Positions 19,506 to 29,150 of a DNA stretch of 64,000 nucleotides are shown here, one piece after another. The stretch lies in contig CAUZSN010000001.1 of NCBI GenBank assembly GCA_963582345.1, positions 12,766-76,765 on the forward strand, in the 5' to 3' direction. The translations under genes were made by a program, and so were the position numbers. Origin of the DNA: CAUZSN01 sp963582345. Its GTDB lineage: Bacteria > Planctomycetota > Planctomycetia > Planctomycetales > Planctomycetaceae. The stretch's first letter is position 1. Each line of letters starts with the position of its first letter. Under the pieces are notes generated by a model. That model searched no databases. It was not told where the DNA came from and saw only the letters and a program-made list of their open reading frames with translations.

Positions 19506-19664
19506 CTAGCGCGTCAGACAAGTCAAGGCCAGCCCAACAGCAGTCTTGGCAATATGCCAGCCGTGTTCTCGAAACTCCTGTTCATTGATCAAGTGGCTAC
19601 GTTTGGCCATGTCGTGCAGCACACTGTGTGACGCTTCGAAGTAGTCAAGAACAACGTGTATCAT
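19506..19664 (-). CDS. Small hypothetical protein (52 aa)
   Basis: A frame of 52 codons on the minus strand beginning MIHVVLDYFEASHSVLHDMA and ending in TAG at 19506-19508, with a TGA two codons before the ATG. The composition is protein-like: amphipathic helix, then a short hydrophobic end KTAVGLALTCL. It sits upstream of the DUF6677 gene on the same strand and divergent from hemD. There is no clear Shine-Dalgarno, but an AT-rich tract lies just upstream. Function unknown. It is short enough that chance cannot be excluded. Confidence 0.45.
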   Translation of the reverse strand: MIHVVLDYFEASHSVLHDMAKRSHLINEQEFREHGWHIAKTAVGLALTCLTR

Positions 19665-19701
19665 ATTAATTCATCAAATATATGTCAGGTTTCGCATTCC
19701 G

Positions 19702-20574
19702 ATGTATTTTCGTACTCATGATAAAATGAATAGAGTTCGCAAGAATCCGCTTCGAATCTGCAGCTTCGAAAGCCGCAAAGTCTACGAAATGCGGTCATTG
19801 ATCGAACGACATGATGGCATTGCAACGATTGCACCGTCGATGCAAGAAGTTCCACTAGACAAGAATGTCGAAGCGCTTGGGTTTGCCGAAGCTTTATTCC
19901 AAGGACGTATTGGTGTCGTCATCTTCATGACGGGTGTCGGTGCTCGCGCTTTGTTGGAAGCAATCGAAAGTCAGTACGATCGAGCGACTTTTTTCGACGC
20001 GCTAAAAGATTGTTGCGTTATTGTTCGTGGTCCAAAACCGACCGCCATCTTGCGGCAGTGGTGTGTTCGCATCGACCATCATGCTCCGGAACCGAACACT
20101 TGGCGCGAGCTATTAGCTATGATTGATGCAGAACAGGTGTCCGTGGCAGGAAAGGCGGTTGCTGTGCAGGAGTACGGGCAGCCGAATCACGAGTTCTATC
20201 ATGAGTTGGAACGCCGAAAAGCTCGGGTAAAACGTGTCCCTGTTTACCGGTGGAGCTTGCCTGACGACACAGGTCCACTTGTGAATGCCATCCAAACGAC
20301 AATCGACGGTCAATTTGATGTACTGATGTTTACGAGTGCCAATCAGTTGACCAACGTGCTGCAGATTGCCGAGATGCACAATTCTCGCAGCACGTGGCTC
20401 AAATCGGCCGGGAAGTGTATTATCGCGTCCATCGGTCCGACGACCAGTGAAGCACTGCGATTGGTCGGCTTGCCGGTTGACCTGCAGCCGGAACACCCGA
20501 AGATGGGACACCTCGTGCGAGAGGTAATGCAGGCGGCCCCAGAAATTTTACAGAAAAAATACTTGGAAGAATAA
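19702..20574 (+). CDS. hemD: Uroporphyrinogen-III synthase
   Basis: 290 residues with the two-domain HemD fold: domain 1 begins RICSFESRKVYEM, followed by VVIFMTGVGARALL; domain 2 includes VAVQEYGQPN, RVPVYRWSLP, LMFTSANQLTNVL and the closing IASIGPTTSEALRLVGLPVD, the best conserved stretch. The enzyme closes hydroxymethylbilane into uroporphyrinogen III in haem/sirohaem synthesis. HemD sequences diverge strongly; the TSAN and GPTTSEAL patterns carry the assignment. ATG 19702 and ATG 19726 (MNRVRKNPLR) are both possible and neither has a clear ribosome site. No other haem gene is adjacent. Confidence 0.9.
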   Translation: MYFRTHDKMNRVRKNPLRICSFESRKVYEMRSLIERHDGIATIAPSMQEVPLDKNVEALGFAEALFQGRIGVVIFMTGVGARALLEAIESQYDRATFFDALKDCCVIVRGPKPTAILRQWCVRIDHHAPEPNTWRELLAMIDAEQVSVAGKAVAVQEYGQPNHEFYHELERRKARVKRVPVYRWSLPDDTGPLVNAIQTTIDGQFDVLMFTSANQLTNVLQIAEMHNSRSTWLKSAGKCIIASIGPTTSEALRLVGLPVDLQPEHPKMGHLVREVMQAAPEILQKKYLEE

Positions 20575-20630
20575 TTGAAGGGCAGCCGCTTCAATCACAA
20601 GCTGAAGAGTGAACATCAGTTTGTCACAGA

Positions 20631-22199
20631 TCACCTTGCGAACTCGACCGCCTTTGTTTCTCGCAGGACGCTGACTTTGATTTCACCGGGGTACGTTAGC
20701 GATTGCTCGATCGCCGTAGCGATATCCTTGCACATCTTTGCCGCTTCACGGTCGTTGATTTCTCCCGAATCGACCATGACGCGAATCTCTCGGCCGGCTT
20801 GTACAGCGTACGCGAGTTCGACACCTGGAAACCCGCAGGCCAACGTTTCCAATTCTTCCAGCCGTTTGATGTAACGGTCCAGTGTTTCGCGTCTCGCTCC
20901 GGGTCGCGAAGCGGAAACAGCGTCAGCGGATGCGACCAGCACGGTATAAATGTAGTCTGTACGAATGTCGTCGTGATGACCAGCAGCTGCGTGCACCACT
21001 TCCGGCGTTTCGCCATAGCGTTTCAATAACTCGGCTCCGATGGCAGGATGTCCCCCTTCCATCTCATGGTCGGCCGCCTTGCCAATATCGTGCAGGTACC
21101 CGCAGCGCCGTGCCAACTGAACATCCAAATCAAACTGTGCCGCCAACATGGCCGTCAGGTCTGCGACCTCGATCGAATGCCTCAGGACGTTCTGACTGTA
21201 GCTTGTGCGGAAATTCAATCGGCCCATCATATCGGCTAGTTTCACATTCAGGTTGATGACACCGACTTCCTGACATGCTTCCTGTCCAATTCGGTGGATG
21301 TGCTGATCCATTTCTGTTTGTGTTTCGGTGACAACTTCTTCGATCCGTGTCGGATGGATACGGCCGTCTTGAATCAATTTAGTTAGCGAGAGGCGAGCAA
21401 TTTCCCGGCGGACTTTGTCGAAAGCCGACACGATGACCACACCAGGGGTATCGTCAACGATGACGTCGACACCGGTGACTTTTTCAAAAGCACGAATGTT
21501 TCGACCTTCGCGACCGATGATGCGACCTTTAATCTCATCGTTAGGAATGTCGACCGTCGAAACGGTCATTTCTGATGTGTGCTTCGAGGCGCACCGCTGT
21601 ATGGCCATTCCAATAATTTCGCAAGCCGCCTTTTCGCAGTTTTGCTTCAGTTCTGCTTCGTGCTTCAGAATTAGCGCGCCCGTTTCGTTCTTCAGTTGGC
21701 TATCCAGGCGATCGAGCAACAATTTCTTGGCGGATTCTTTGTCCAGGTTGCTAATCTTGTACAACTGCTCTTGTTCTTCTTTCAGGACTCGGTTCAGTTC
21801 CTTGTCCCGGGATTCAACGGCTTTGGTTCGTTCGGCCAGATTGGCCTGTGTGACTTCTAGCATTCGTTCCTTTTTACCGAAATCCTGCTGCTGGTCATCC
21901 AGTACGGCCTCACGCTTGGTCAGAACCTTTTCATGCTCGCGCAATTTATCGCGAACTTTATTGATTTCGATTTCGAGTCCTTCGCGTCGCTTTAGTAGCA
22001 CTTCTTTCGCGGCCAGTTCCTCGGATTTTCGAATGTTCTCTGCCTCACGCTGAGCCTGTTCGATGATTTCACTACGGCGCTGATAAGCTGCCCCGCGACG
22101 AAGGCGATCAAAGAAGAACCCAATTGCAGCTGCTAGAGCAACAAGCACTGCAAGAATCAGCAAGTTTTGTCCTGCCAATAGCGATTCGATCGCAAGCAT
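20631..22199 (-). CDS. rny: Ribonuclease Y
   Basis: A 522-residue membrane-anchored endoribonuclease that starts mRNA decay. Order: N-terminal helix ([19 protein letters not shown]), long coiled coil to about residue 195, KH domain ([15 protein letters not shown]) and HD domain (HSIEVADL, then [13 protein letters not shown], then HHDD), ending with the conserved [11 protein letters not shown]. The catalytic HD pair is intact. ATG 22199 ([12 protein letters not shown]) is chosen because the helix should be N-terminal; the 39-residue upstream frame lacks the family pattern. AAGGATACGCAGGA precedes the ATG. Confidence 0.96.
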   Translation of the reverse strand: MLAIESLLAGQNLLILAVLVALAAAIGFFFDRLRRGAAYQRRSEIIEQAQREAENIRKSEELAAKEVLLKRREGLEIEINKVRDKLREHEKVLTKREAVLDDQQQDFGKKERMLEVTQANLAERTKAVESRDKELNRVLKEEQEQLYKISNLDKESAKKLLLDRLDSQLKNETGALILKHEAELKQNCEKAACEIIGMAIQRCASKHTSEMTVSTVDIPNDEIKGRIIGREGRNIRAFEKVTGVDVIVDDTPGVVIVSAFDKVRREIARLSLTKLIQDGRIHPTRIEEVVTETQTEMDQHIHRIGQEACQEVGVINLNVKLADMMGRLNFRTSYSQNVLRHSIEVADLTAMLAAQFDLDVQLARRCGYLHDIGKAADHEMEGGHPAIGAELLKRYGETPEVVHAAAGHHDDIRTDYIYTVLVASADAVSASRPGARRETLDRYIKRLEELETLACGFPGVELAYAVQAGREIRVMVDSGEINDREAAKMCKDIATAIEQSLTYPGEIKVSVLRETKAVEFAR

Positions 22200-23108
22200 T
22201 CCTGCGTATCCTTCATTGGTCCGCTTGAAGGAGCCTGTATGGTTCTTTGCACTCGCGTGAACAAAGTGCGGTGGACCAGGTACTTCCACGACCGAATTTG
22301 CCGGATTAATCACCAAACGGCAACCCGCTCAATGGAGGATACAACCAAGCACCGGCAGCTACGAGTCAGTGATCCGAAGAGATCCGTTGAGTGGTTCTTC
22401 CGAAATGCGACTCGCACCAGGAGAAATGGAAATGAATAGATCGAAGGAAGTGATAGCTGGAAAACCTGAACTTGCTACATTCTACTGTGATGGATCACGC
22501 CCGGTGGAGATATGCGAACGTGTACATTCACCGGAAGTTTTTGTGCACAATTTCGCTTCCAGTGACGCACGGCACTCTCCGTCCACAAAAATCTAGACCG
22601 GATGTTGCATAGGACCGAATTAGAACGAGATTCAGTCACGTTACCCAAGCAGTCCGCACAGGCGACAAAAACGCCCAGCACAGCAAAGACCAATTGCACA
22701 ACTAGGAGTAACGTCGCATCAAGAATGTGAACCATCTCGGTTTTCCAACGGAATTAAACTTGGTACTACTCGTACTATTCACTGAACGCACGGAGACTAC
22801 TTGGTCCACCGTGCTTCCATCCCTCCCGGCATTTAGTGCTCAGAGGCTCCAGTTTTGTTATCGATTGTCAAACCAAAGCGCGTTGCGAAGTTACTTTCTA
22901 CACAACACACAGTCTCATACTACCAAAGCGAAACCGATGGTCAACACAGAAGGGGGCGCGAATCTTGTTGCCGCGACCGTTCAATGGAAATGGTTCTAGA
23001 ATAGATGCGGTTTCATAAGCCACAACCTGATTTGCAGTAAATGCTTAAGCGATATTCTCGTGTGTGACATTCGTTGTTTGTTAGCGCAATGACTTCTGCG
23101 AGGCCGTC
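22200..23108. other. Long region without a supportable gene
   Basis: About 900 bases between rny (minus) and tilS (plus), so both promoters should lie here. Several short frames exist but none keeps protein-like composition. The best, 22475-22735 on the minus strand, opens with a plausible membrane helix (ILDATLLLVVQLVFAVLGVF) and then becomes random-looking. I see no tRNA, 6S, RNase P or SRP RNA landmarks. It may be a decayed small membrane-protein gene or an unrecognised RNA. Confidence 0.4.
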
Positions 23109-24098
23109 ATGAGTGATTTCTTGAACCAATTGCGTATGGAAGCCCAGGCCTGTCATCTAAACGGCATGCGGGTTGTGTTGGGCGTGTCCGGCGGACCCGA
23201 CAGTGTCGCCATGCTACGTGGACTGGCCCACTTGCGGCACGACTTAGAGCTTAGACTGTCCGTTGGTCACCTGAATCACATGTTACGGGGTGATCAGTCG
23301 CGTCAGGATGTCGATTGGCTCGCGGCCCTGTGCACCGATGTCAATGTTCCCTTTATCGTTGGCACCGAAGATGTCGTCCAGGTTGCGAATTCGAAGCGGC
23401 AGGGAATTGAGGAAACCGCCCGCGAGATTCGGTATGCCTTTCTGGAAAAGACTGCGAATCAGCAAGGATGTAGCCACATAGTGGTGGCACACACAGCTGA
23501 CGATCAGGTTGAAACGATCTTACATCATATCATTCGAGGGACAGGACTGTCGGGTCTGCGGGGCATGCATCGGATACGTCAATTAAGGTCCAGCATCGCG
23601 CTGGCGCGACCGTTGCTTACTATCACTCGACACCAAATCAAAGCGTATCTCGCTGAACTGAATCAGGATGCACTTCTCGACATTACGAACGCGGATGAAA
23701 GTTTCACTCGCAATCGCATTCGTGGAACGCTCTTGCCGATATTGGTCGACGAGTTTAACCCGCAGGTCGGCAATGCACTCTTGCGACTTGGTCGTCAAGC
23801 AGGCGAGATTCAGGACACGCTCAATAATTTGGCGAACGAATTATTACAGGATGCGATTGAAGATAAGGCTGAAAACATTTGCCGGATCAATTGCAAGATC
23901 TTGACTGATCAACCTCGACACCTAATTCGTGAATGTATGACCCAGTTGTGGATCGAACTGAATTGGCCTCGGCAGCGAATGGGCTTCGATGACTGGAACC
24001 GACTCGCGGATTTAATTTTGGAGGGTGGGATGTGCATGTTTCCCGAAAGTGTCGAGGTGCAGCGACGCGGCTCGCTGCTTGTACTGCGGCGATTGTAG
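23109..24098 (+). CDS. tilS: tRNA(Ile)-lysidine synthase TilS
   Basis: A 329-residue PP-loop ATPase that converts C34 of tRNA-Ile(CAU) to lysidine so that it reads AUA. The ATP-pyrophosphatase motif VLGVSGGPDSVAML is near residue 25, followed by VGHLNHMLRGDQS, HTADDQVET and LLDITNADESFTRNRIR, all TilS hallmarks. The C-terminal substrate domain is short, as in many non-enterobacterial forms. GCGAGG precedes the ATG at 23109. Confidence 0.95.
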   Translation: MSDFLNQLRMEAQACHLNGMRVVLGVSGGPDSVAMLRGLAHLRHDLELRLSVGHLNHMLRGDQSRQDVDWLAALCTDVNVPFIVGTEDVVQVANSKRQGIEETAREIRYAFLEKTANQQGCSHIVVAHTADDQVETILHHIIRGTGLSGLRGMHRIRQLRSSIALARPLLTITRHQIKAYLAELNQDALLDITNADESFTRNRIRGTLLPILVDEFNPQVGNALLRLGRQAGEIQDTLNNLANELLQDAIEDKAENICRINCKILTDQPRHLIRECMTQLWIELNWPRQRMGFDDWNRLADLILEGGMCMFPESVEVQRRGSLLVLRRL

Positions 24099-24167
24099 CA
24101 CATCCGCATGGCCTGCGACTAATTTGCATCAGACTGACGGGATACATCATATTGGGTAAACAACACG

Positions 24168-25649
24168 ATGAATCACAACAGTAGAGTGCTTTTTGCAAGT
24201 TTTCTAACCCTCGTTGCAGCCGGAATCGGCTTCGCAATTCGCGCTAAGGCTCTTGGAGATTGGGGAGCGAATTTTGGCTTTACCAAGAGCGAACTCGGGA
24301 CAATCACTGGAGGAGGTTTGGTAGGGTTTGGTGTGACCATCATCAGTTGCAGTCTGTTCATTGACAGGGTCGGATATAGGCCATTGATGGTCATCGCGTT
24401 TTTGTTGCACATTTTGTCGGCCTTCATAACTACCTCAGCGACGCTTGCCTTCGAATACTTTGAAAACGGCAAGGATGCTGCTTACTGCTGTCTGTACATG
24501 GGGACATTTATGTTTGCATTGGCAAACGGCATCTGCGAAGCCGTCATTAATCCACTGGTCGCGACAATGTATCCGTACCAAAGAACACACTACTTGAATA
24601 TTCTTCACACGGGCTGGCCGGGAGGTCTGGTTATCGGGGGCGTTTGGGCCTTTTTATTTGTTGGTCCTGAAGCTTCGGTCAGGCATTTGGCTTGGGAATT
24701 CAGCATCGCTTTATTCCTTTTTCCAGTGTTTATCTATGGTCTGTTAATTCTCAAGCAGACATTCCCCATCTCCGAAGCGAGAGCAGCTGGCATAACGTTC
24801 AGAACGATGTTGATGGAATTCAAAGCGCCCGTGTTACTGTTACTGTTGCTGCTACATGCGATGATTGGCTATGTCGAACTGGGTACGGACAATTGGATTA
24901 CTGACATCATGAACAATGTGATTAGAGGGAAGGCCACTCTATTGTTTGTGTACACATCGATCCTGATGTTTGTCCTGCGGTTTTTTGCCGGACCAATCGT
25001 CAAGAGGATCAATCCGGTTGGTTTGCTTTTCATATGTTCAGTCTTCGGCGCTGTCGGGTTGTATTGGTTGGGCAGCACAACCGCTGGCTGGGCTGTTTTT
25101 TTGGCGGCGACCATTTACGGCATTGGGAAAACTTTTTTTTGGCCGACCATGTTGGGAATCGTTGGTGAGCAGTTTCCCAAAGGTGGTGCGCTAACAATGG
25201 GAGCCATTGGAGGCATTGGTGCGTTGTCGGCTGGGCTCTTAGGTGGGCCGGGCATTGGCTATAAGCAGGATTATTACGCGGCACAGAAACTCAAACACGA
25301 AGCCCCTACGGTTTACGAACTGTATCGTTCACAGGACACGACTTCTTTCCTGATGCTTCCGGAAATCTCGGGATTGGATGGATCAAAGGTCGGTACACTG
25401 AACAATCGGCGAACAAACATGGAGAAAAAAACTGATGCAGGTGAAGCGATTCGAGATGACGAACGATTAACTGCAAAGGAAAAGCATGTTCTCGATGCAG
25501 GGTTCTACGGTGGACAAATGGCCCTCAAGTGGACAGCCGTTGTTCCGTTGATGATGGCGGTTGGCTATCTGGTTCTGATCCTTTATTTTCGTGCCCAGGG
25601 TGGCTATCGGGTTGAAGTCCTTATTAACGAGAAACGAGGCACGTATTGA
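24168..25649 (+). CDS. Major facilitator superfamily transporter
   Basis: 493 residues with about twelve membrane segments. MFS features: a paired-domain layout, DRVGYRPLMV in the loop between helices 2 and 3 (the D-R-x-G-x-R/K motif), and charged GTDNWITD in the second half. The last extracytoplasmic/cytoplasmic loop is long and hydrophilic (about residues 370-440) before a final helix. The style resembles sugar or organic-acid permeases of the FucP/NNP kind, but the substrate cannot be assigned. It lies between tilS and adk with no sign of an operon. Confidence 0.85.
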   Translation: MNHNSRVLFASFLTLVAAGIGFAIRAKALGDWGANFGFTKSELGTITGGGLVGFGVTIISCSLFIDRVGYRPLMVIAFLLHILSAFITTSATLAFEYFENGKDAAYCCLYMGTFMFALANGICEAVINPLVATMYPYQRTHYLNILHTGWPGGLVIGGVWAFLFVGPEASVRHLAWEFSIALFLFPVFIYGLLILKQTFPISEARAAGITFRTMLMEFKAPVLLLLLLLHAMIGYVELGTDNWITDIMNNVIRGKATLLFVYTSILMFVLRFFAGPIVKRINPVGLLFICSVFGAVGLYWLGSTTAGWAVFLAATIYGIGKTFFWPTMLGIVGEQFPKGGALTMGAIGGIGALSAGLLGGPGIGYKQDYYAAQKLKHEAPTVYELYRSQDTTSFLMLPEISGLDGSKVGTLNNRRTNMEKKTDAGEAIRDDERLTAKEKHVLDAGFYGGQMALKWTAVVPLMMAVGYLVLILYFRAQGGYRVEVLINEKRGTY

Positions 25650-25711
25650 GGTGATGCGAATGACTGTTTAGGATAGCTCGGTCTTACTCATGATTTCTCG
25701 GAAGGAATGTA

Positions 25712-26332
25712 GTGTTGGACGGACTGTATTCTGCTGTGTTGTTGTTTGGCGCACCGGGCACGGGCAAGGGGACTCAGGGGAACGTGCTAGGTGGACTTCC
25801 CGGATTTTTTCATTTGTCAAGCGGCGATATCTTTCGTTCGCTCGATCCCAATTCAGCCGAAGGACAAGAAGTGCGTCAATATAGTGTAAAAGGCGAACTG
25901 GTCCCCGATGAATTAACAATACGTATATGGGAGAAGTGGTTAGAAGGTCGAATTGCCGACGGCAACTACCACTCCGATCAGTCACTGTTGCTGCTCGACG
26001 GCATTCCGCGAAACGTCGCGCAATGCGAAATTCTAGAGTCGCATATCAAGGTCCTGTCGGTGTTACACTTGGCCAGTTCCGACGATCAATCTATGATTGA
26101 CCGACTCAAGTTTCGAGCGATTCTTGAAGGACGTCCCGACGATGTCCGAGAAGACGTCATTCGCCGGCGTTTTGAAGTGTATCGAGAAGAATCAGCGCCT
26201 GTGTTGAATTACTACTCGAACGAAGTTGTGGCCAACATCGATCCTCTTGGAACTCCAGCCGAAGTGCTGTCACGTATACTCGATGCCGTGATTCCGGTGC
26301 AATCAAGTTTTCTCGATAAGTCTTCGAAGTAG
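25712..26332 (+). CDS. adk: Adenylate kinase-type nucleoside monophosphate kinase
   Basis: 206 residues. P-loop LFGAPGTGKGTQ, NMP-binding SSGDIFRS, LLLLDGIPRNVAQ (the DGFPR motif) and EGRPDDVREDVIRRR, a short LID of the non-zinc type. It converts ATP + AMP to 2 ADP. The GTG start at 25712 is set by GGAAGGAA about five bases upstream. FHLSSGD is intact. Shortened LID forms are common; another NMP specificity is possible, so the symbol is tentative. Confidence 0.85.
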   Translation: MLDGLYSAVLLFGAPGTGKGTQGNVLGGLPGFFHLSSGDIFRSLDPNSAEGQEVRQYSVKGELVPDELTIRIWEKWLEGRIADGNYHSDQSLLLLDGIPRNVAQCEILESHIKVLSVLHLASSDDQSMIDRLKFRAILEGRPDDVREDVIRRRFEVYREESAPVLNYYSNEVVANIDPLGTPAEVLSRILDAVIPVQSSFLDKSSK

Positions 26333-26416
26333 AGGCTTGTAGGAAGAGTCTCACGGTCACGCCCACGCGGCTAGGTCGATTGGTGTGATCTGTGAGAGAA
26401 TTTGTTCAAAGAAATC

Positions 26417-26971
26417 ATGAGCCGAATTTTTTTGTCGTTGGCAGTTTTCAGCACGATCCTGCTGGTAGTGGTGTTTACATTTGGACTGACTATTGGCGAT
26501 CCAAAGGCTACTGATGAAATCACTCGAGCGTTGATGCAGTGGCATTTTCGGACGGCCCTGGCAGGATTGGTATTCGCATGTCTGGTGCATGCAGTGATGC
26601 TCACTTACTTCATGGGCACAGGTCGATGGATCGAAGATACTAGCAAAGCCTACCGCCTGTCGGATCGATGGGGTCAGCAAAGCCGGTCGCTGAAAAATCG
26701 AACATTTCCGGCGATGATTGTGGCTGTGCTGCTTTTGGTCGTGGCCGGAGCATTTGGAGCCGCGGTTGATCCTGGTTCTTCGGTGGATTTTCGCGGCTGG
26801 TTTGGTTTGTCTCCGAATTCGATTCATCTATTGATTGCGTCGATAGCGCTGGCAGTGAATTTTCTCGTCAATATTCGCGAGTTTCAGTCGATTGATCGCA
26901 ACGGCCAGCTTATTGAACAGGTTTTGCAAGAAGTCCGACACATTCGCGAGGAACACGGGTTGCCGGTGTAG
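26417..26971 (+). CDS. Membrane protein of unknown function
   Basis: 184 residues with four predicted membrane helices (IFLSLAVFSTILLVVVFTFG, TALAGLVFACLVHAVML, MIVAVLLLVVAGAFG, IHLLIASIALAVNFLVNI) and a C-terminal amphipathic/coiled segment (RNGQLIEQVLQEVRHIREEH). ATG 26417 (MSRIFLSLAV) is preferred over an upstream TTG because the hydrophobic segment starts there. No characterised homologue recognised. It is 85 bases from adk on the same strand and may be cotranscribed. Confidence 0.75.
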   Translation: MSRIFLSLAVFSTILLVVVFTFGLTIGDPKATDEITRALMQWHFRTALAGLVFACLVHAVMLTYFMGTGRWIEDTSKAYRLSDRWGQQSRSLKNRTFPAMIVAVLLLVVAGAFGAAVDPGSSVDFRGWFGLSPNSIHLLIASIALAVNFLVNIREFQSIDRNGQLIEQVLQEVRHIREEHGLPV

Positions 26972-27563
26972 GTAAAGGATCGGGCAAGCGCCGACCACTG
27001 TGGCGGACACACTTTGAGTGACGGAGTTCTTCAGGTGGAGCATGATGGGACAGGGCAGGGGGATGCGGCTGTCAACTAGATTGGCCATTCCGTTGAATTT
27101 CGACGCACCGCCAGTATCTCTGTCGAGCAAGCAATGTCGATGTCTTAGGTAGTTGTCCAATACATTGACTCCAGACGACGCGAATGCGAGCGCCACGACG
27201 GCCAGTCAAATGTAACATTTCGGTGGTAGGATCCACGTTCTTCGACAAATTGGTCAAAATGGAATACATCCAATAAAAATGACCGGTCAGTCTCAGTCAA
27301 CAAACGAGCAATCGATGATATAGTGGTCAATGAATTCTTGGAACGAATGCTCTGTTCTCGGGCGCCGCTCTGTTTTTCTGATGAGCGTGGACAAAATCTC
27401 AGCGTTGCCTATCCGGATGCCCCGTTTCTGGTACGTTAATACTTCTTCATGGTGTGTCTCCTCGTTGGCGGCGTTCATAGTCGGTTGGTTATTGCTGCGC
27501 AATTGCACTCAGCGATCGAATTCGTGGCGGCCTATGTAACCGGGTATTTGCTTTGAATCGATC
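26972..27563. other. Gene-poor region with interrupted coding-like frames
   Basis: About 590 bases without an intact gene. On the plus strand one frame from 27321 reads VVNEFLERMLCSRAPLCFSD and on to an in-frame TAA, then continues in the same frame as a hydrophobic stretch (FFMVCLLVGGVHSRLVIAAQ) to a second stop at about 27557. This looks like a decayed gene, but no family can be named and chance is possible. Confidence 0.3.
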
Positions 27564-27802
27564 GTGTTTTATAAACGAAACGATTGCTACCTTTGCAAAC
27601 ATGCCAAAGGCACGCTGTTGAAGTATGCTTGTTACTTGTCCGATGTCCCTGAATGGGACATAACACTGGCCAGCAATTGCTCGAGCGAATCGGTGACTGC
27701 GTGCCGGTCGTGGAATTCGACGGCGGAATCCGTTGTCACGGTAGGGTTGACGAACTGTTGCTACTCCATTTGATCGAAGGAACGCGACCGCAGCAAGGAT
27801 GA
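27564..27802 (+). pseudogene. Glutaredoxin-like (DUF836-type) gene broken by one frameshift
   Basis: A GTG start opens a frame reading VFYKRNDCYLCKHAKGTLLK, the CxxC-containing start of small glutaredoxin-like proteins. After EWDI (about 27660) the sense passes to another frame, which reads ERIGDCVPVVEFDGGIRCHG and then RVDELLLLHLIEG to a TGA at 27800-27802. VPVVEFDG is the cis-proline/beta-strand element expected in this fold, so both halves belong to one gene of about 79 codons with one base missing near 27660-27665. Either a true pseudogene or a sequencing error. An intact product would be a thiol-disulphide protein. Confidence 0.75.
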
Positions 27803-27884
27803 GTCGGTCGGCTAAATTTTTGGCGTAAAATGGAATAACCGTAGTGAAACGAGCTGAATGGGATCTAGATCACCGTTTACGGAA

Positions 27885-28592
27885 ATGAAACCCAAAGCTA
27901 TGAACACTCTGGGAATCTTCGTCAAGCATCCCGTTGTGGGTCGTGTGAAGACTCGGTTGGCTGAGGCAGTAGGGGCTGAGCAGGCGGTTGAGATCTATGC
28001 GGCATTCGTCGTGGACTTGGTCGAGCGGTTTCGCCGAGCGGCCGACCGGCGCGTGCTTTGCTTCACACCGGATCACGTTGACACGAAAAAGTTTTTTCAA
28101 ATGATGGCAGGACGTGACTATCACCTTTGGTCTCAACCGGATGGATCGCTGGGAAAACGGATGGTGGGGTTCTTTGCCAAGCACATAACGTCGGGCAACG
28201 ACCGTGTGGCCTTGATCGGATCGGATAGTCCTGTACTGCCGGAAGAGTACATCGATCAAGCCTTTTCGCTGCTCGACAACAATGATTGCGTACTGGGGCC
28301 CGCGACCGACGGCGGATTTTATCTGATTGGTCAACGCGGTCGTCCGTGGGCAATCTTTGATGATGTTGATTGGAGCGGCCCTCGAGTACTGGAACAAACG
28401 GTTGCCAAGATCACCGCCTGCGATGCGCGCTTGGGTTTGTTGCCCGCATGCTACGATGTGGATACGCTCGATGATTTGCAGGTGTTGCGCGGGCACATCC
28501 AGGCAATGCGCCAGGCCGGAATGCGGATTGATTTAGTCCATACTGAGTCCATTCTTTTCAGGGATACCGCTCATGAGACAAGTCAACTATAA
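27885..28592 (+). CDS. TIGR04282/DUF2064-family glycosyltransferase-like protein
   Basis: 235 residues (or 230 from ATG 27900). The start MNTLGIFVKHPVVGRVKTRL is the diagnostic nucleotide-sugar-transferase-like N-terminus of DUF2064. Also present are VALIGSDSPVLPEEYIDQAF, with the acidic metal-binding motif, and LGPATDGGFYLIG. The family has a GT-A/nucleotidyltransferase-like fold; members have been linked to arsenosugar or other glycoside synthesis, but activity is poorly known. Two in-frame ATGs lie 15 bases apart and the sequence does not decide between them. The next gene begins just after its TAA. Confidence 0.85.
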   Translation: MKPKAMNTLGIFVKHPVVGRVKTRLAEAVGAEQAVEIYAAFVVDLVERFRRAADRRVLCFTPDHVDTKKFFQMMAGRDYHLWSQPDGSLGKRMVGFFAKHITSGNDRVALIGSDSPVLPEEYIDQAFSLLDNNDCVLGPATDGGFYLIGQRGRPWAIFDDVDWSGPRVLEQTVAKITACDARLGLLPACYDVDTLDDLQVLRGHIQAMRQAGMRIDLVHTESILFRDTAHETSQL

Positions 28593-28679
28593 TTGCCTGC
28601 GAATGAATCAGGACCGCGCGAAATTATTGTATTTGTGACCACGTCACGTACACCTTCACTTGACGTTTTCTTTCCCAAC

Positions 28680-29150
28680 ATGCCGCACAACGATTCAATA
28701 CAGTCCGCGCAGATTTTGATTGCAGACGACAACCAGCAGAACTGCGAATTGCTCGAAGCGTATCTTGCAGACGAGGGATACAACATTGTCGTGGCCTATG
28801 ACGGTCAAGATGCACTGGAGCGGGTGGTCGAGTTCTTGCCGGACCTGATTCTGTTAGACATCATGATGCCCAAACTGAGTGGTTACGAAGTCTGCCAGCA
28901 ACTGAAACACAAGGACAACACACGCAATATCCCGATTCTAATTGTGACAGCGTTAAACGAGATGGGAGACATCGAAAAAGCTGTCGCTGCGGGCTGTGAC
29001 GACTTCTTGACGAAGCCAGTCAATCGACTGGAATTGACCACACGCGTTCGGTCGCTGTTACGTGTGCGTTATTTGACAAATGAGCGAGACCGTCTGCTCG
29101 CCTACTTGTCGGAAGTTGAGCGAGTTGCAAAGGCCGAGACAGAAGAGTAG
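28680..29150 (+). CDS. Response regulator (receiver domain with short C-terminal helix)
   Basis: 156 residues from ATG 28680; an in-frame TTG at 28593 directly after the previous stop would add 29 residues without receiver character. The receiver domain is complete: ILIADDNQQN (acidic pair), phosphoacceptor Asp in DLILLDIMMPKLSG, Thr/Ser in LIVTALNE and Lys in DFLTKPVNRLEL, as in the first domain of PleD-type regulators. A short helical extension (VRYLTNERDRLLAYLSEVER) follows and no output domain, so it acts by protein contact. No partner kinase is adjacent. Confidence 0.92.
   Translation: MPHNDSIQSAQILIADDNQQNCELLEAYLADEGYNIVVAYDGQDALERVVEFLPDLILLDIMMPKLSGYEVCQQLKHKDNTRNIPILIVTALNEMGDIEKAVAAGCDDFLTKPVNRLELTTRVRSLLRVRYLTNERDRLLAYLSEVERVAKAETEE

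Noticed and set aside
20703..22053. Several plus-strand frames over the RNase Y gene (up to 212 residues, Ser-rich)
   Set aside because: Antisense of the coiled coil and HD domain of rny; Ser-rich text is the usual mirror of Glu/Lys/Arg codons.
22475..22735. 86-residue minus-strand frame with an initial helix
   Set aside because: Only the first 25 residues look like protein; the rest is random and Cys/Arg-rich. Listed under the gap as a possible relic.
27330..27539. 69-residue plus-strand frame with hydrophobic end
   Set aside because: The neighbouring frame (from 27321) is more protein-like; neither is intact, so no gene is called.
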